A stretch of DNA of 12,488 nucleotides from positions 1 through 12,488 of the forward strand of contig CAMLQS010000130.1 in the NCBI GenBank assembly GCA_946482165.1. Direction: 5' to 3'. Of this stretch, positions 6,401 to 12,488 are shown piece after piece. Source of the stretch: an uncultured Verrucomicrobiota bacterium (GTDB taxonomy: Bacteria > Verrucomicrobiota > Verrucomicrobiae > Opitutales > Opitutaceae). The notes beneath the pieces were generated by a model. It was not told where the DNA came from. It was given only the letters and a program-made list of their open reading frames with translations, and did no database searches. Position numbers and translations under genes: made by a program. Position 1 is the first letter of the stretch, and each line of letters starts with the position of its first letter.

Positions 6401-8164
6401 GACCTTGAGGCCTTTGCCCTCGAAGCCCGTGAGCACGGCGGTCGAATCGAGCAGGAGAAACGTTTCACCGGGGCGTCCGCGGACAACGATTTCGGCGGAG
6501 GCGTGGAGACGGCCGTCGCGGAGATTCCACGTTTGCGTGATGGACTGGGCGGCGGGTGCGGCGGCGGGCGCCGGGGCGGCTTTGTCCTCGGCTCGTGCGG
6601 ATGTCGGCGCGCCCAATGACGCGGCGAGCAGGCCGGCGAGGAGCGTCAAGGACAGCGCGGCGGTGGGGGACGGGGGCGGCGACTCGGGCTCGTCGGGGGC
6701 GTCGTGACGCGAGCGCCACGCGCGCCAGAGGCGGATCAACACGATGGGGAACAGCACCAGCGTCGAGACAAGGGCGAGGGCGATGAAGAAATACACCGCA
6801 CCGCCCGGTTGGAGGAGAAGGCCGAGGATAAACGATGCGGCGGCGAGCGCGGGCCAGATGCCGCGAAGCCGCGCCGAGCGACTGGCCATGCCTGCGGCGG
6901 CAACGGCGAGCGCGCCGACGAGGGCGGCTACGCCCGGCCAGGAGAAGGCGGCGCGCCAGGCGGGGACGTTGGCGACCTCGACGGTGAGGGCTTCGTCGGA
7001 GGTCGGCAGCGTCGCCGCGTAGGCGGGAGCGGAGGCCGTGGAGCGGATGCGAGCGTGGTAAGCGTTGTTCGCGTATTCGGCGGACATGGCGAGGATGGCG
7101 AGGGCGGCGAGAACCACGAAGGGCATCCAACGGATCCCGGGGGCGCGGAGCGCGAGCGCGGCGAGGCCGAGGAGACCGACGACACCGAGCGCGGGCAGCA
7201 CGGCGCGGGAGGCGATCCACTCGAAACCGTTTTCCGAGACGACGGGCGCGACGAGATCGGCGTTGCCTCCGCGAGGGAGGAGGCGGCGACCCTCGTCGGC
7301 CGTGAGCGTCCATTCGCCGACGACGAGCGGGGCGGCGACGCGGGGCGCGACGAGGCGCACGAGCGACGCGGAGGAGCCGGCGGGCTGGCCGAGGCGGAGG
7401 AAGACCTCGACCGGCTCGTTCGGGTTGAGGCGCGGAGGGAGCGGCACGAGCGTGGCATCGCCGTCGCGGCGGGCGTTGACGGGCTGTCCCTCGGCGGTGG
7501 CGTCCCAGATTTTCGCGTCGGCGGGGAGCGTGAGACGAAGGGCCTTGCGGCCGCGGGTCTTGATGAAGAAACGGGCCTCGGTGACGACCTCGCCATTGCG
7601 GGCGACGCGGCTGGAGAGGCGGGCGAAGTCGACAACCTGGTCGATCGGATCGCCCGGCGCATACCAATCGACGCCGAGCTCGAGGGCGAACGGGCGCGCG
7701 GTGTATTGGTAGACGGCGAGTGAGGGCGAGGTGGTGAGCAGGCGATACTCGGCGGGCAGCTCGGCGGGCTCGAGTTTCAGGAGCGAACCCTCGGCGCCGC
7801 GCACGGTGGATTTGACCTGAAGCGGGCTGACGACCTGCACGTAGCCGCGCTCGGACTGGACGTTGAGCGGGCGAACCGCGCCGGGTCGGAGCGAGCCGCC
7901 GCGCGCGCCCATCGGCTCCTCAAAAGTGACGAGGAGGGTGGCGGCGCCGAGGACGGGCTGGTGGAGCGCGACGACGAGCTCGTCGCCCTCGCGGCGCCAG
8001 TCGCGGCGGACGTTCTGGCCGATGACGTCGATGTTGCCCGCACCCGGGGGGAGGGCGACGCGCCACTCGTTGGTCGGGGCGCCGACGACGAAATAGTTGA
8101 GCAGGACGCTGGCGTAGGCGACGCCCTCCTTGAGCGAGTAGAGGTGAAAGACGTCGGCCTGCAC
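3431..8164 (-). CDS. Downstream part of an amber-split giant membrane/secreted protein (uncharacterised)
   Basis: The open frame has 1,577 codons from a GTG at 8162-8164, and it is open back to the TAG at 8228-8230. It has no signal peptide and starts in the middle of a domain, so it looks like the continuation of the 722-residue protein upstream. Residues 1-310 are beta-rich. Five hydrophobic helices lie at about 320-341, 344-361, 407-428, 435-452 and 455-476. An Arg-rich then Pro-rich linker follows. Next is a signal-like segment, TLLAGLLAASLGAPTSARA (about 505-525), and a second beta-rich unit of about 840 residues that repeats the first. A Gln/Ala-rich helical region covers about 1363-1458, and a C-terminal helix with the tail LLRPRARFHA ends the protein. 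No enzymatic motif is seen; I infer a surface or periplasmic structural or sensing role. aroQ follows by 43 bp. No Shine-Dalgarno sequence precedes the GTG, and it would cut a conserved domain, so independent start there is doubtful. Confidence 0.8.
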   Translation of the reverse strand: MQADVFHLYSLKEGVAYASVLLNYFVVGAPTNEWRVALPPGAGNIDVIGQNVRRDWRREGDELVVALHQPVLGAATLLVTFEEPMGARGGSLRPGAVRPLNVQSERGYVQVVSPLQVKSTVRGAEGSLLKLEPAELPAEYRLLTTSPSLAVYQYTARPFALELGVDWYAPGDPIDQVVDFARLSSRVARNGEVVTEARFFIKTRGRKALRLTLPADAKIWDATAEGQPVNARRDGDATLVPLPPRLNPNEPVEVFLRLGQPAGSSASLVRLVAPRVAAPLVVGEWTLTADEGRRLLPRGGNADLVAPVVSENGFEWIASRAVLPALGVVGLLGLAALALRAPGIRWMPFVVLAALAILAMSAEYANNAYHARIRSTASAPAYAATLPTSDEALTVEVANVPAWRAAFSWPGVAALVGALAVAAAGMASRSARLRGIWPALAAASFILGLLLQPGGAVYFFIALALVSTLVLFPIVLIRLWRAWRSRHDAPDEPESPPPSPTAALSLTLLAGLLAASLGAPTSARAEDKAAPAPAAAPAAQSITQTWNLRDGRLHASAEIVVRGRPGETFLLLDSTAVLTGFEGKGLKVVKVPREGGIAYLVAPERSGVFTARFTYEMAVPEPAKGVALPTGPAAVQRIDARFAEGGWDLGSPSAVQVMPLPNLSAEQSGATLVLAPGGRPVVTLSARRRDPGAEPVRFFAETASLFVPGPGVVNGYARLSIKPVQGRVSALEVEVPEGFTVGEVGRGPAGPWRFDPVSRLLRVSVEPAQSQPFSLVVETQRAAAALPYELSVQPLRVRGAAGSVGLLALGFGDDAQPEAVRAPGISAINAQDFEAGLLPRGRDDKPLALLHQVYRHDAEGGALSLRVTAVAPDVRVASRQLLSLGDDRLVLGADLVVTITRVGLFKLSFPLPEGLEVESLSGPALSQWTEAEDGGRRVVTLHLNGRTLGEQAFSLALAGPAPAAREAWDVPRLLLREATRQTGDLQIVPAKGLRLRSAARENVSQIDPRDVGNNKEGALAFRLLQADWRLAVGIESLDPWVTVQSLQEVTTREGQTLTRLSLRYRVENAAVKSLRLRIPGLTPEQARTVRASGPAVGDFVPAPDAPDWWELRFQRGIIGETQALVEYQGPAARDQGREEIAPPVFANVRQASQFVAIRAAGRLELEAPEPPRGWQRADWSAVPAALQDRADRSVPALCFRVAEPERPLSVVVRRHEIADALKLRVTGGRLVTLFSDAGAAATAAELTFDLREKTTLRVRLPAAARLFASLVNGESVATVREGDDWLLHVSPRTAEDRGAVVRLVYLTPAAANGAVELHGPGLNTPLENVSWRVVLPPGRELAHYEGGLRLQESRWSGRIDLSDYRSLESAKRQSESQQAVQLIAEANTLLQNGQQQQAGEMLSRAAKVSGLDEATNEDARVQLRALKTQQAVVGLNTRRQRLYLDNNVDSVANAQIEQAANINPLMQGFLQYDAKQVDQLLMGNTQEETTALRGIAARIVDQQLAAEPAPAAINVTLPERGRVLVFDRGLQVDGASPLHLRLELRPERASGLVVGLAIVLAVGAFAWLLRPRARFHA
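4243..5775. repeat. Protein-level internal duplication, copy 2
   Basis: This stretch of the giant gene encodes a second diverged copy of the region at 7385-8870. Matching landmarks, in order, include VYRHDAEGGALSLRV (copy 1: VYRFPAAERAFRIV), an EGLEVESLSGPALSQW-type motif (copy 1: HAILAVEGAEVADYV), WDVPRLLL (copy 1: WTLPRLEF), AFRLLQADW (copy 1: AFRLRSPDW), LRLRIPG (copy 1: WRVALPPG), LRVRLPAAARLF (copy 1: LRLTLPADAKIW) and VVRLVYLTP (copy 1: VEVFLRLGQP). The match is at the protein level only; the DNA has diverged, so the duplication is old. I aligned it by eye. Confidence 0.7.
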
Positions 8165-8870
8165 GCTCTGGCCCAGCGCTTCGACGGAGAGGCGCGCGTT
8201 CCAGTCGGGCGAGCGCAGTCGGAAAGCCTACTGGAGGCCGCGGGTCTGGCGCGGGAAGTAGGCGAGCGGCACTTCGACGAGTCCCGTGGTGGCGAGCGGC
8301 GCGAGGCGGAAGCCGGCGACGGCGACCGCGCCGACGTGGCCCCGGACGGACTTGGCGTCGGGGAATTCGAGACGTGGCAAGGTCCACTCGCCGGCGGCGG
8401 GCGGGAGGTTTTTCTCGAGACGGAAGCGCACGAGTTGTCGGCCGGAAACGGGATTTCGGAAAAGGATCTTCAGCCGGCGTTGGCCGGAATTTTCTGCGGC
8501 GGATTCGGCGACATAGTCGGCCACCTCCGCGCCCTCGACAGCGAGGATGGCGTGATCGGCGGGGACGAGGACGGTCCAGTCGCGCAGCGGGGCTTCGCGG
8601 ACGTCGAGCTCGATCTCGGCGGAGAGGATGCGATTGGTTTCGCCGAGTTCGTAGAGCGCGACGGCGGAGACGGAAATCTCCGGCATGATCTGGCTGGCGA
8701 CGATGCGGAAGGCGCGCTCGGCGGCGGGAAAACGGTAGACGAAAACCTGGCGCGCGTCGGCCTCGGCGGCGTCGCCGGGGAACTGAGCGGGCGCGAGCTG
8801 GAGCAAGCCGGAGAGGTCGACGACCTCGAGGCGGACCGCGCCGCTATTGGCGACGCGAACGAAGCCGGAG
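7385..8870. repeat. Protein-level internal duplication, copy 1, containing the amber codon
   Basis: This is the counterpart of the region at 4243-5775, about the same length (near 1.5 kb) and with the same order of motifs. It begins in the last third of the 722-codon gene (about residue 510) and continues past the TAG into the downstream frame to about residue 260. The homologous unit spans the stop codon, which is the strongest evidence in the window that both frames belong to one protein. Confidence 0.7.
8228..8230 (-). other. In-frame amber codon splitting one long reading frame
   Basis: The TAG ending the 722-codon gene is in the same frame as the 1,577-codon gene after it, and no other stop lies between 10396 and 3431. 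The 21 codons between the TAG and the first possible start (GTG, 8162-8164) read AFRLRSPDWNARL and onward, which looks like real protein. They match AFRLLQADWRLAVG in the second internal copy (about 5075-5110), where there is no stop. The codon before is CAG, so a single C-to-T change of a second CAG would explain it. A sequencing error, a recent nonsense mutation or stop-codon readthrough all remain possible. The base after TAG is G, which does not match the well-known UAG-CAA-UUA readthrough context. Confidence 0.85.
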
Positions 8871-10396
8871 TGGCGCACGCCGCCCTCGGGGACGAGGCGG
8901 ACAGGTTCGGCGCGCACGGGGAAGGCGCCGAGCGGGCTTTGGCTGCGAATGGTGAAGGAGCCCTCGGCGGCGAGCGGACGGCTGAGCCTGAGCTCGAGAA
9001 CGCGAGCGGCGTTCGCGGTCTCGTTGGCGGCCGGAGGAGAGATGACTTGCCAGCCGAGGAGATTGGCGCCCTCGACGCCGACGATTTCGCCCGGGCCCTC
9101 GATGCGGAGGCGAGCGCCGGTCATGCGGCCTTGGAGCACGCGGAAGCCGACGACGGAAGATTGGCGAAGCAGGCCGGAGCCGACGCGCACATCGGCGAGC
9201 TCGGTGCTGGTGAAGAAGAGCGCGGCCTCCGAGGCCGCGCGGGTTTCTTTCCAGCCGAGGGTGGCGCGGCCGTCGGCGGGGATGAAGCCCTGCCAGGCGG
9301 CGGTGTCGGGCTGGTTTGCGCGGGAGGGAACCACGCCGGCGTTTTTGTCGAAGGCGATCTCGGCGGGGAGGCCGGCGAGCGCGAGCGGGATGGCGGAGCC
9401 GGCGGGCACGGTGAAATCGAGACGGCGCCAGTCGCCGTCGGCGCGCACGGCGGCGACAAAGCGGAGGCCGACGGCGACGGAGCCCTTGCGGGTGAAGACG
9501 AGGTCGTAGGCGGCCTCGGCGGGCGGTGCGTTCGGATTGACGAGTTCGAGATTCCAACCGTCGCCGGAGACGACGTCGACGGGCGCGGCGTGGCCGGAGA
9601 GCAGGCGCAGGCGGGCGCCCTGGCGAGGGACGAGAGCCCGGGCGTCGAGGCGAAAGGCCATGCCGGCAGCGTCGGTGGTGTAGTCGCCGGAGAGGCGGGC
9701 GGAGACCAACTCGGCCGTGTCGGAGGCGGCTCCGCGCCGGGCGAGGGCGACGACGAGCCGGGGGGAGGCGTCGGAGGCGAGGGTGAAGCGACGTTCGCCG
9801 GGGGCGGGGGGCTCGGTGGAGGCGCCGGTGAGGCCGGCGAGCTCGGCGTAGCGGAGGTCGAGCGTCGGCGAGGCGCGGACGAGAAGGCGGGAGGAGAAGC
9901 CGACGGCGTCTCCGGCGGTGAGCAGTGGAAGCGCGGTTCGGCCGGGCAGGGCGGGGCGCCCGATGCGGGTGCGGACGGTGAATTCGAGGGTGGTGGGGGC
10001 GTGTTTTTTGTCGTCGTCGGGAGCGGTCAAACGGAGGTCGAGGAAGCGTTGGGAGGAGGCGGCGTCGCCGACGCCCCGGCGGACGGCCCAGTCGCGTAGG
10101 CCGGGACCGGATACGGATACGATCTCGCCGTCGCCGGAAAGGCCGAGGGAGAGCGTTTCGGGCCGGCCTTGGACGATGCGGATACGGAGCGCGGTTTCGC
10201 CGTCGATGGACTCAGGGGCGACGGTGACGGTTTGTTCCGCGTCGGCCGAGAAGAAGACCGGCACGGCGGCGCGGAGTCCGCTGGCCTCGACGGTGATGCG
10301 GGCGGAGTCGGCGTCGGCCGCGGCGGCGGCTGGTGGATTCGCCAGGAGGATGGCCGCGAGGAACGCGAGGGCGCAGGAGCGGACGGAGGTTTTCAT
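8228..10396 (-). CDS. Signal-peptide beta-rich protein, N-terminal part of the amber-split giant protein
   Basis: A 722-residue protein of unrecognised family. The N-terminus MKTSVRSCALAFLAAILLAN is a standard Sec signal peptide: two basic residues, a hydrophobic core, then an Ala-rich cleavage site near AAAA|DADS (about residue 27). The rest alternates short beta-type segments with Gly/Pro turns, rich in Ala, Arg, Val and Leu, as expected for stacked beta-sandwich domains outside the cytoplasm. No catalytic motif or membrane helix follows the signal. It ends PRQTRGLQ and then TAG, in the middle of a domain that continues in frame downstream; a product ending here would lack the membrane anchors. 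The start ATG at 10394-10396 has no Shine-Dalgarno sequence. It lies 119 bp after the VWA gene, in the same direction, and probably in the same operon. It could be expressed as a truncated secreted form, or be one half of an inactivated gene. Confidence 0.85.
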   Translation of the reverse strand: MKTSVRSCALAFLAAILLANPPAAAAADADSARITVEASGLRAAVPVFFSADAEQTVTVAPESIDGETALRIRIVQGRPETLSLGLSGDGEIVSVSGPGLRDWAVRRGVGDAASSQRFLDLRLTAPDDDKKHAPTTLEFTVRTRIGRPALPGRTALPLLTAGDAVGFSSRLLVRASPTLDLRYAELAGLTGASTEPPAPGERRFTLASDASPRLVVALARRGAASDTAELVSARLSGDYTTDAAGMAFRLDARALVPRQGARLRLLSGHAAPVDVVSGDGWNLELVNPNAPPAEAAYDLVFTRKGSVAVGLRFVAAVRADGDWRRLDFTVPAGSAIPLALAGLPAEIAFDKNAGVVPSRANQPDTAAWQGFIPADGRATLGWKETRAASEAALFFTSTELADVRVGSGLLRQSSVVGFRVLQGRMTGARLRIEGPGEIVGVEGANLLGWQVISPPAANETANAARVLELRLSRPLAAEGSFTIRSQSPLGAFPVRAEPVRLVPEGGVRHSGFVRVANSGAVRLEVVDLSGLLQLAPAQFPGDAAEADARQVFVYRFPAAERAFRIVASQIMPEISVSAVALYELGETNRILSAEIELDVREAPLRDWTVLVPADHAILAVEGAEVADYVAESAAENSGQRRLKILFRNPVSGRQLVRFRLEKNLPPAAGEWTLPRLEFPDAKSVRGHVGAVAVAGFRLAPLATTGLVEVPLAYFPRQTRGLQ

Positions 10397-10515
10397 GGTA
10401 GTGGGTCGAGTGCGGCGCGGATGGGAAACGGCCGGGCAAGGCTGTGGCCGGGGCGGGCTGGAGGCAGTCCGCCAAGTGTCAGGGTTTTGTCAGGCGCGGG
10501 ACGGCTGGTTTACGC
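10397..10515. promoter_or_regulatory. Spacer between VWA gene and giant gene with CCTGACA direct repeat
   Basis: In this 119-bp gap the + strand has tgtcagg at 10477-10483 and again at 10488-10494, exactly 11 bp apart, close to one helical turn. On the minus (coding) strand this is CCTGACA twice, about 80 bp before the giant gene's start codon, a plausible place for an operator. I see no convincing sigma-70 promoter and no terminator hairpin with a T-run. Two 7-bp matches in GC-rich DNA may be chance. Confidence 0.3.
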
Positions 10516-12488
10516 TTACTCGGGCGAGAGGCGGCGGGCTTGGGAGAGCATGTCGAGAAACTCGACGACGCGCGGCTGGTCGACGAACTGGGCGCGGAGG
10601 GCGGCGGCGATCGGGTCGAGGTCGGCGAGCCGGATGGCGGCGGCGGTGTCGCCGCCCTGAAGTTTTTCTGCGAGGAGGGCGGAGGCGCCGGCGAGTTGGA
10701 GCGAAGGCGCGGCGCGGTCAAAGGCCGGGGCGGAGGCGTCGTAGGGCAGGGGCCAGGAACGCTCGATCATGCGGCCGGTGGAGGTTTCGCGGAAGCGGAC
10801 GAAGACCTCGCCGAGTTCGCCCGCGCCCTGCGGGTCGACCTCGACCTGGTAGAGGGCGACGGCGGCCTCGGCGGAGGCGAGTTCGGCGGCGTCGACCTGG
10901 TCGTTGCGGAAATCCTCCTCGCGGAGGCGGTGTTGCTCGAAGCCGATCAGGCGGTAGCGTGGGACGCGATTGGGATTGAAGCGGACCTGAACCTTGACGT
11001 TTTGCGCGGCGGGGCGGAAGGCGCCTGCGAGCTGGCGGGCGAAGGCGGGACCGGCCTCGTCGGCGGAGTCGAGGAGAAGGTAACGGCCGTCGCCCTGGCG
11101 GGTGAGGGCTTCGAGCACGCCGTCGTCGAGGCCGTTGGCGCCGACTCCGCAGGCGTCGAAAGCGACGCCTTTTTGACGGAGTTGGACGACGCGGGCGGAG
11201 AGGGCGGCGGGATCGGCGTCGCCGAGGTTGGCGGCGCCGTCGGTGAGGAGGACGATGCGGTTCTGCGCGGCGGGATCGAATTGGCGGAAGGCGAGATCGG
11301 CGGCGAGTTTGAGGGCCTCGTCGAGATTGGTGCCGCCCTCGGGAGGCGTGTCGGCGGCGAGCTGGGCGAGGGTGGCGGCCTGGTCGCCGGGGAGGCGGTC
11401 GGCGAGGAGGCGGGGTGTGCGGGAGAAGCCGACGAGGGTCACGCGGTCGGCGGGGCCGAGGAGCGTGGCGAGTTGGGTGAGGGCGGCGCGGACGGTGGCG
11501 GCGCGATCCTCGCGCTCCATCGAGCCGGAGGTGTCGAGGAGGAGGGTGAGGCGCAGGGGCTGGCCGGCGGAGCGGCCGGCGGCGGGGACGCGGAGGGCGA
11601 CGCGGAGGAGGTTGCGCTGCTGGAGGAGCGGGTGGGCGGCCTGCTCGACGCGGGCGGCGACGGGCTCGTCGGCGCGCGGGGCGGGGTCGCCGTAGTCGAA
11701 GGCGTTGTAGAACTCCTCGGGGCGAACGGAGGCGGGGTCGGGGAACTCGCCGCGGGCGAGGGCGGCGCGGGCGAGACGGAAGGAGGCGTCGGATACGTGT
11801 AACGAGAAGGTCGATACGGGCTCGTCGGAGGAGGGCGTTTCGCGGCGGAGGGAGGCGTCGGGAGCGGGGCGCTGGGCGGGTTTGGCGGCGTCGGTGTCGG
11901 TTGCCGGCAAGTCCTTTTGCTTGGCGTCACTTTCGTTGAAAACGCCCGGGTGCTGCCAGGATTTGGCAACCTCGGCGATCAGCTTGGCTCGGGTGGCTTC
12001 GCGCCGGGCGGTTCCCGCGTCGGTTTCGGCGCCGCTGGAGACGATGCCGGACACCGAGACGGGAGCGTTGGCCTCTTGCCTGACTTTGAAGTCGGCAATG
12101 TAGCCGACTTGTCGGCCCGCTTCGGCCAAACCGTTTGTGTCGGAGACCGAGATCTTGTCTTGGGCTGCACCGGCAAATTGAGGGTCGGCGTCGGCGCGAT
12201 TGAGCCCGCCAGACTCTTTTTCGAATGCGCCGCGAGCTGAACCATAGGTGATCCCAAGCGCACCTTCGTTGGCGGCGGATTGGGCGAGCTCTGCGTCGAA
12301 GGATACGGTGGCACCAGATACGAAGCGGGAATCGGAATCCTTTTTTTCTCTGGAGGCCGCGCGTCGGCTGACCTGGGCGGAGAGACCTTTGGCAAGTTCG
12401 CCGCTCAAGGCCGGGGCGGGGGCGGCGGCAGGCGAAGCGGGCGGCGGAGGCGGCGGGCCGCCCGGGATATTCGAGCGCGGCTGGAACT
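10516..12488 (-). CDS. VWA-domain protein of the YfbK type, 5' end missing
   Basis: The frame is open from the right edge to TAA at 10516-10518, giving about 656 residues. The first possible start inside the window (TTG, 12406-12408) is not credible: the frame upstream stays open as a Pro/Ala-rich stretch, so the true N-terminus is outside. The first 200 residues are a low-complexity, Ser/Asp/Ala-rich linker. VSTFSLHVSDASFRLARAAL followed by a VRPEEFYNAFDYGDP motif is the vWF_A N-terminal domain found in YfbK. The VWA domain has a complete MIDAS: DTSGS (nt 11521-11535), the Thr of GGTN (nt 11327-11338) and the Asp of LLTDGA (nt 11233-11250), so it should bind a divalent metal and a protein partner. 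VQVRFNPNRVPRYRLIGFE and RLREEDFRNDQVDA mark the C-terminal DUF3520-type domain. Such proteins are usually exported, but the signal cannot be seen here. A second in-frame TAA follows one codon after the stop. Ligand unknown; the adjacent giant protein is a candidate. Confidence 0.92.
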   Translation of the reverse strand, partial: FQPRSNIPGGPPPPPPASPAAAPAPALSGELAKGLSAQVSRRAASREKKDSDSRFVSGATVSFDAELAQSAANEGALGITYGSARGAFEKESGGLNRADADPQFAGAAQDKISVSDTNGLAEAGRQVGYIADFKVRQEANAPVSVSGIVSSGAETDAGTARREATRAKLIAEVAKSWQHPGVFNESDAKQKDLPATDTDAAKPAQRPAPDASLRRETPSSDEPVSTFSLHVSDASFRLARAALARGEFPDPASVRPEEFYNAFDYGDPAPRADEPVAARVEQAAHPLLQQRNLLRVALRVPAAGRSAGQPLRLTLLLDTSGSMEREDRAATVRAALTQLATLLGPADRVTLVGFSRTPRLLADRLPGDQAATLAQLAADTPPEGGTNLDEALKLAADLAFRQFDPAAQNRIVLLTDGAANLGDADPAALSARVVQLRQKGVAFDACGVGANGLDDGVLEALTRQGDGRYLLLDSADEAGPAFARQLAGAFRPAAQNVKVQVRFNPNRVPRYRLIGFEQHRLREEDFRNDQVDAAELASAEAAVALYQVEVDPQGAGELGEVFVRFRETSTGRMIERSWPLPYDASAPAFDRAAPSLQLAGASALLAEKLQGGDTAAAIRLADLDPIAAALRAQFVDQPRVVEFLDMLSQARRLSPE
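12409..12488 (-). other. Pro/Ala-rich linker of the VWA protein at the window edge
   Basis: In the VWA reading frame these bases encode a run of six Pro followed by Ala/Pro/Ser repeats (GGPPPPPPASPAAAPAPA). Such linkers normally join an N-terminal membrane-crossing or other domain to the rest of an exported protein. This shows that at least one more segment, probably including the signal or membrane helix, lies beyond the right edge. Confidence 0.75.

Noticed and set aside
3992..6619. Plus-strand open frame of 875 codons opposite the giant gene
   Set aside because: It is the mirror of a GC-rich coding frame. Its product is Gly/Ala/Glu/Asp-rich without motifs, while the minus strand has a coherent protein with recurring domains.
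8228..8230. TAG read as pyrrolysine
   Set aside because: The protein is not a methylamine methyltransferase, no pyl genes are in the window, and no downstream stem-loop stands out. Mutation, error or ordinary readthrough are simpler.
7961..10099. Plus-strand open frame of 712 codons
   Set aside because: Same effect: it lies antisense to the signal-peptide protein and across the amber site, is repetitive Gly/Glu/Ala in composition, and has no recognisable domain.
10516..12408. TTG at 12406-12408 as the start of the VWA gene
   Set aside because: The frame stays open upstream to the window edge with a Pro-rich linker, and there is no signal peptide after the TTG, so the gene is 5' partial.

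Overview
All convincing genes lie on the minus strand of a very GC-rich window. The gene content suggests a Verrucomicrobiota bacterium, perhaps Opitutaceae-like: a YfbK-type VWA protein beside a giant repetitive secreted/membrane protein, plus a GldA/GldF/GldG-type ABC operon. That placement is an inference from gene content and base composition; no marker gene is present. Reading in the direction of transcription (high to low coordinates), there are two transcription blocks.

Block 1 (12488 to about 2848) starts with a VWA-domain protein of the YfbK type whose N-terminus lies outside the window. Next is a signal-peptide protein of 722 residues (8228..10396) that ends at a TAG. The same reading frame continues straight past that TAG for another 1,600 codons (3431..8227). 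The two parts look like one protein of about 2,321 residues cut by a single in-frame amber codon. An internal second copy of the same domain runs uninterrupted through the equivalent position. The giant protein appears to be two tandem secreted units joined by a membrane-helix cluster and a relic internal signal peptide, with a helical region and a membrane anchor at the C-terminus. After a 43-bp gap comes aroQ (type II 3-dehydroquinate dehydratase). A clear intrinsic terminator (2848..2885) closes the block.

Block 2 (2769 to the left edge) is an ABC-2 type operon: ATPase (GldA-like), six-helix permease (GldF-like) and a GldG-like auxiliary protein that runs off the left edge. Each of the three genes is preceded by a short array of degenerate 7-bp tandem repeats, with a different motif in each leader but the same period. 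No start codon seen here has a Shine-Dalgarno sequence.

The main candidates for something undescribed are the amber-split duplicated giant protein paired with a VWA protein, and the heptamer repeats placed just before the start codons of one operon.
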